7,332 nucleotides of DNA from positions 1 through 7,332 of the forward strand of contig JAOAPJ010000144.1 in NCBI GenBank assembly GCA_025462805.1. The letters are read 5' to 3'. The notes under the pieces were generated by a model that had not been told where the DNA came from, ran no database searches, and saw only the letters and a list, made by a program, of their open reading frames with translations. The stretch is from Acidobacteriaceae bacterium. GTDB lineage: Bacteria; Acidobacteriota; Terriglobia; Terriglobales; Acidobacteriaceae. Positions within the stretch are counted from its first letter, which is position 1. Each line of letters starts with the position of its first letter. Positions 6,586-7,332 of the stretch are shown one piece after another. Both the position numbers and the translations under genes were made by a program.

Positions 6586-7332
6586 ATGGCCGCATTTCCT
6601 GACATCGCCCTAGAGCGCGGCATGCCCGCCAGTCCCGATGCCGAGCGCTCCATCCTCGGCGCCATCCTGCTTGAGAACGCGCACTACCACGAAGCCGCCG
6701 AGAAGAAGCTCACCGCCGACGACTTCTCGCTCGACTCGCACCGCCGCATCTTCGGCCGCATGGACGAGCTCATCGGCGCCGGCCGTCATGTCGATCTCGT
6801 GACGCTGGTTGAAGAGCTGGCGCGCCGCAAGGAGGTCGAGTCCGTCGGCGGCGTCGCCTACATCGCCTCGCTCACGGAGGGCCTGCCGCGCCGTATCTCG
6901 ATCGAAGAGTACGTCCGCATCGTCAAGGACAAGTCGCTGCTGCGCCAGCTCATCCACGTCTGCAACACAGCGATGACGCAGGCGGTCGATCAATCCGAAG
7001 ACGCACTCGAGGTCCTGAACGCCGCCGAGAGCGCTCTGCTCGAGGTCTCCGAGCGCGGGCTTACCCGCGACTTCTCGAACATTCCTTCAATCGTCAAGCA
7101 GCATTTCGGCACTATCGACAACATCTGGAAGCTGAAGCGCGAGGTCACCGGCCTGGCCACGCACTTCAAGGACTTCGACCGTATGACCAGCGGTCTACAG
7201 CCAGCCGAGCTCATCATCATTGCCGCCCGCCCCTCCATGGGTAAGACGGCCTGGGCTATCAATATCGCGCAACGCGCCGCGCTCGAAGACGGCAAGGTGG
7301 TAGGCATCTTCTCGCTCGAAATGTCCAGCGAA
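6586..7332 (+). CDS. dnaB: Replicative DNA helicase DnaB, N-terminal part (3' end outside window)
   Basis: DnaB is the hexameric 5'-3' helicase that unwinds DNA at the replication fork and recruits primase (DnaG). The visible 249 codons run open to the window edge. Residues about 15-118 are the N-terminal helical DnaB_N domain (SPDAERSILGAILLEN, DDFSLDSHRRIF, VGGVAYIASL, IEEYVRIVKDKSLLRQLI). A linker follows (about 120-185), then the start of the RecA-like motor domain (TGLATHFKDFDRMTSGLQPAELIIIAARPSMGKTA). The Walker A motif is ARPSMGKT with K220 as the phosphate-binding lysine. The window ends in SLEMSSE, the beginning of the next conserved helicase motif. The ATG at 6586 gives the expected N-terminus, but no strong Shine-Dalgarno precedes it. 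An in-frame GTG at 6565 is a less likely start. No intein is present before the cut. Confidence 0.97.
   Translation, partial: MAAFPDIALERGMPASPDAERSILGAILLENAHYHEAAEKKLTADDFSLDSHRRIFGRMDELIGAGRHVDLVTLVEELARRKEVESVGGVAYIASLTEGLPRRISIEEYVRIVKDKSLLRQLIHVCNTAMTQAVDQSEDALEVLNAAESALLEVSERGLTRDFSNIPSIVKQHFGTIDNIWKLKREVTGLATHFKDFDRMTSGLQPAELIIIAARPSMGKTAWAINIAQRAALEDGKVVGIFSLEMSSE

Noticed and set aside
6610..7307. Minus-strand open frames (6610-6993 and 6990-7307) at the right end.
   Set aside because: They are antisense to dnaB, whose plus-strand frame runs unbroken from 6586 to the window edge with a Walker A motif and conserved N-terminal domain.

Overview
This GC-rich window looks like a chromosomal segment from an Acidobacteriota bacterium, probably of the Acidobacteriaceae/Terriglobia type. 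The assignment is an inference. It rests on a very large Oar-like TonB-dependent receptor with an N-terminal carboxypeptidase-regulatory domain, a family greatly expanded in that phylum. It also rests on the look of the MnmG and DnaB proteins and on an intergenic sequence that resembles a dispersed repeat I associate with those genomes.

Layout from left to right: (1) the 3' end of a GNAT-family acetyltransferase gene, ending at 329; (2) a 127-base gap holding two possible RNA stem-loops and a good ribosome binding site; (3) a complete 1080-residue outer-membrane TonB-dependent receptor-like protein, 457-3699; (4) a 139-base gap holding a REP-like candidate repeat; (5) a complete mnmG (gidA) gene for the FAD-dependent tRNA wobble-uridine modification enzyme, 3839-5827; (6) a convergent minus-strand gene for a secreted NTF2-like/DUF4440-type protein, 5842-6435, separated from mnmG by only 14 bases; (7) a 150-base divergent intergenic region; (8) the 5' part of dnaB, the replicative helicase, from 6586 and cut by the window end just after the Walker A motif. 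No gap without a gene exceeds 300 bases.

The genes do not form one pathway. MnmG (translation fidelity) and DnaB (replication) are housekeeping proteins. The receptor and the NTF2-like protein are exported and of unknown substrate. Each transcription unit appears to be single-gene here. I see no mobile element, CRISPR array, tRNA or rRNA gene, toxin-antitoxin pair or defence cassette, and nothing that amounts to a new biological system. The most useful second looks are the REP-like element before mnmG, the imperfect hairpin ahead of the receptor gene, and the gene order around mnmG.
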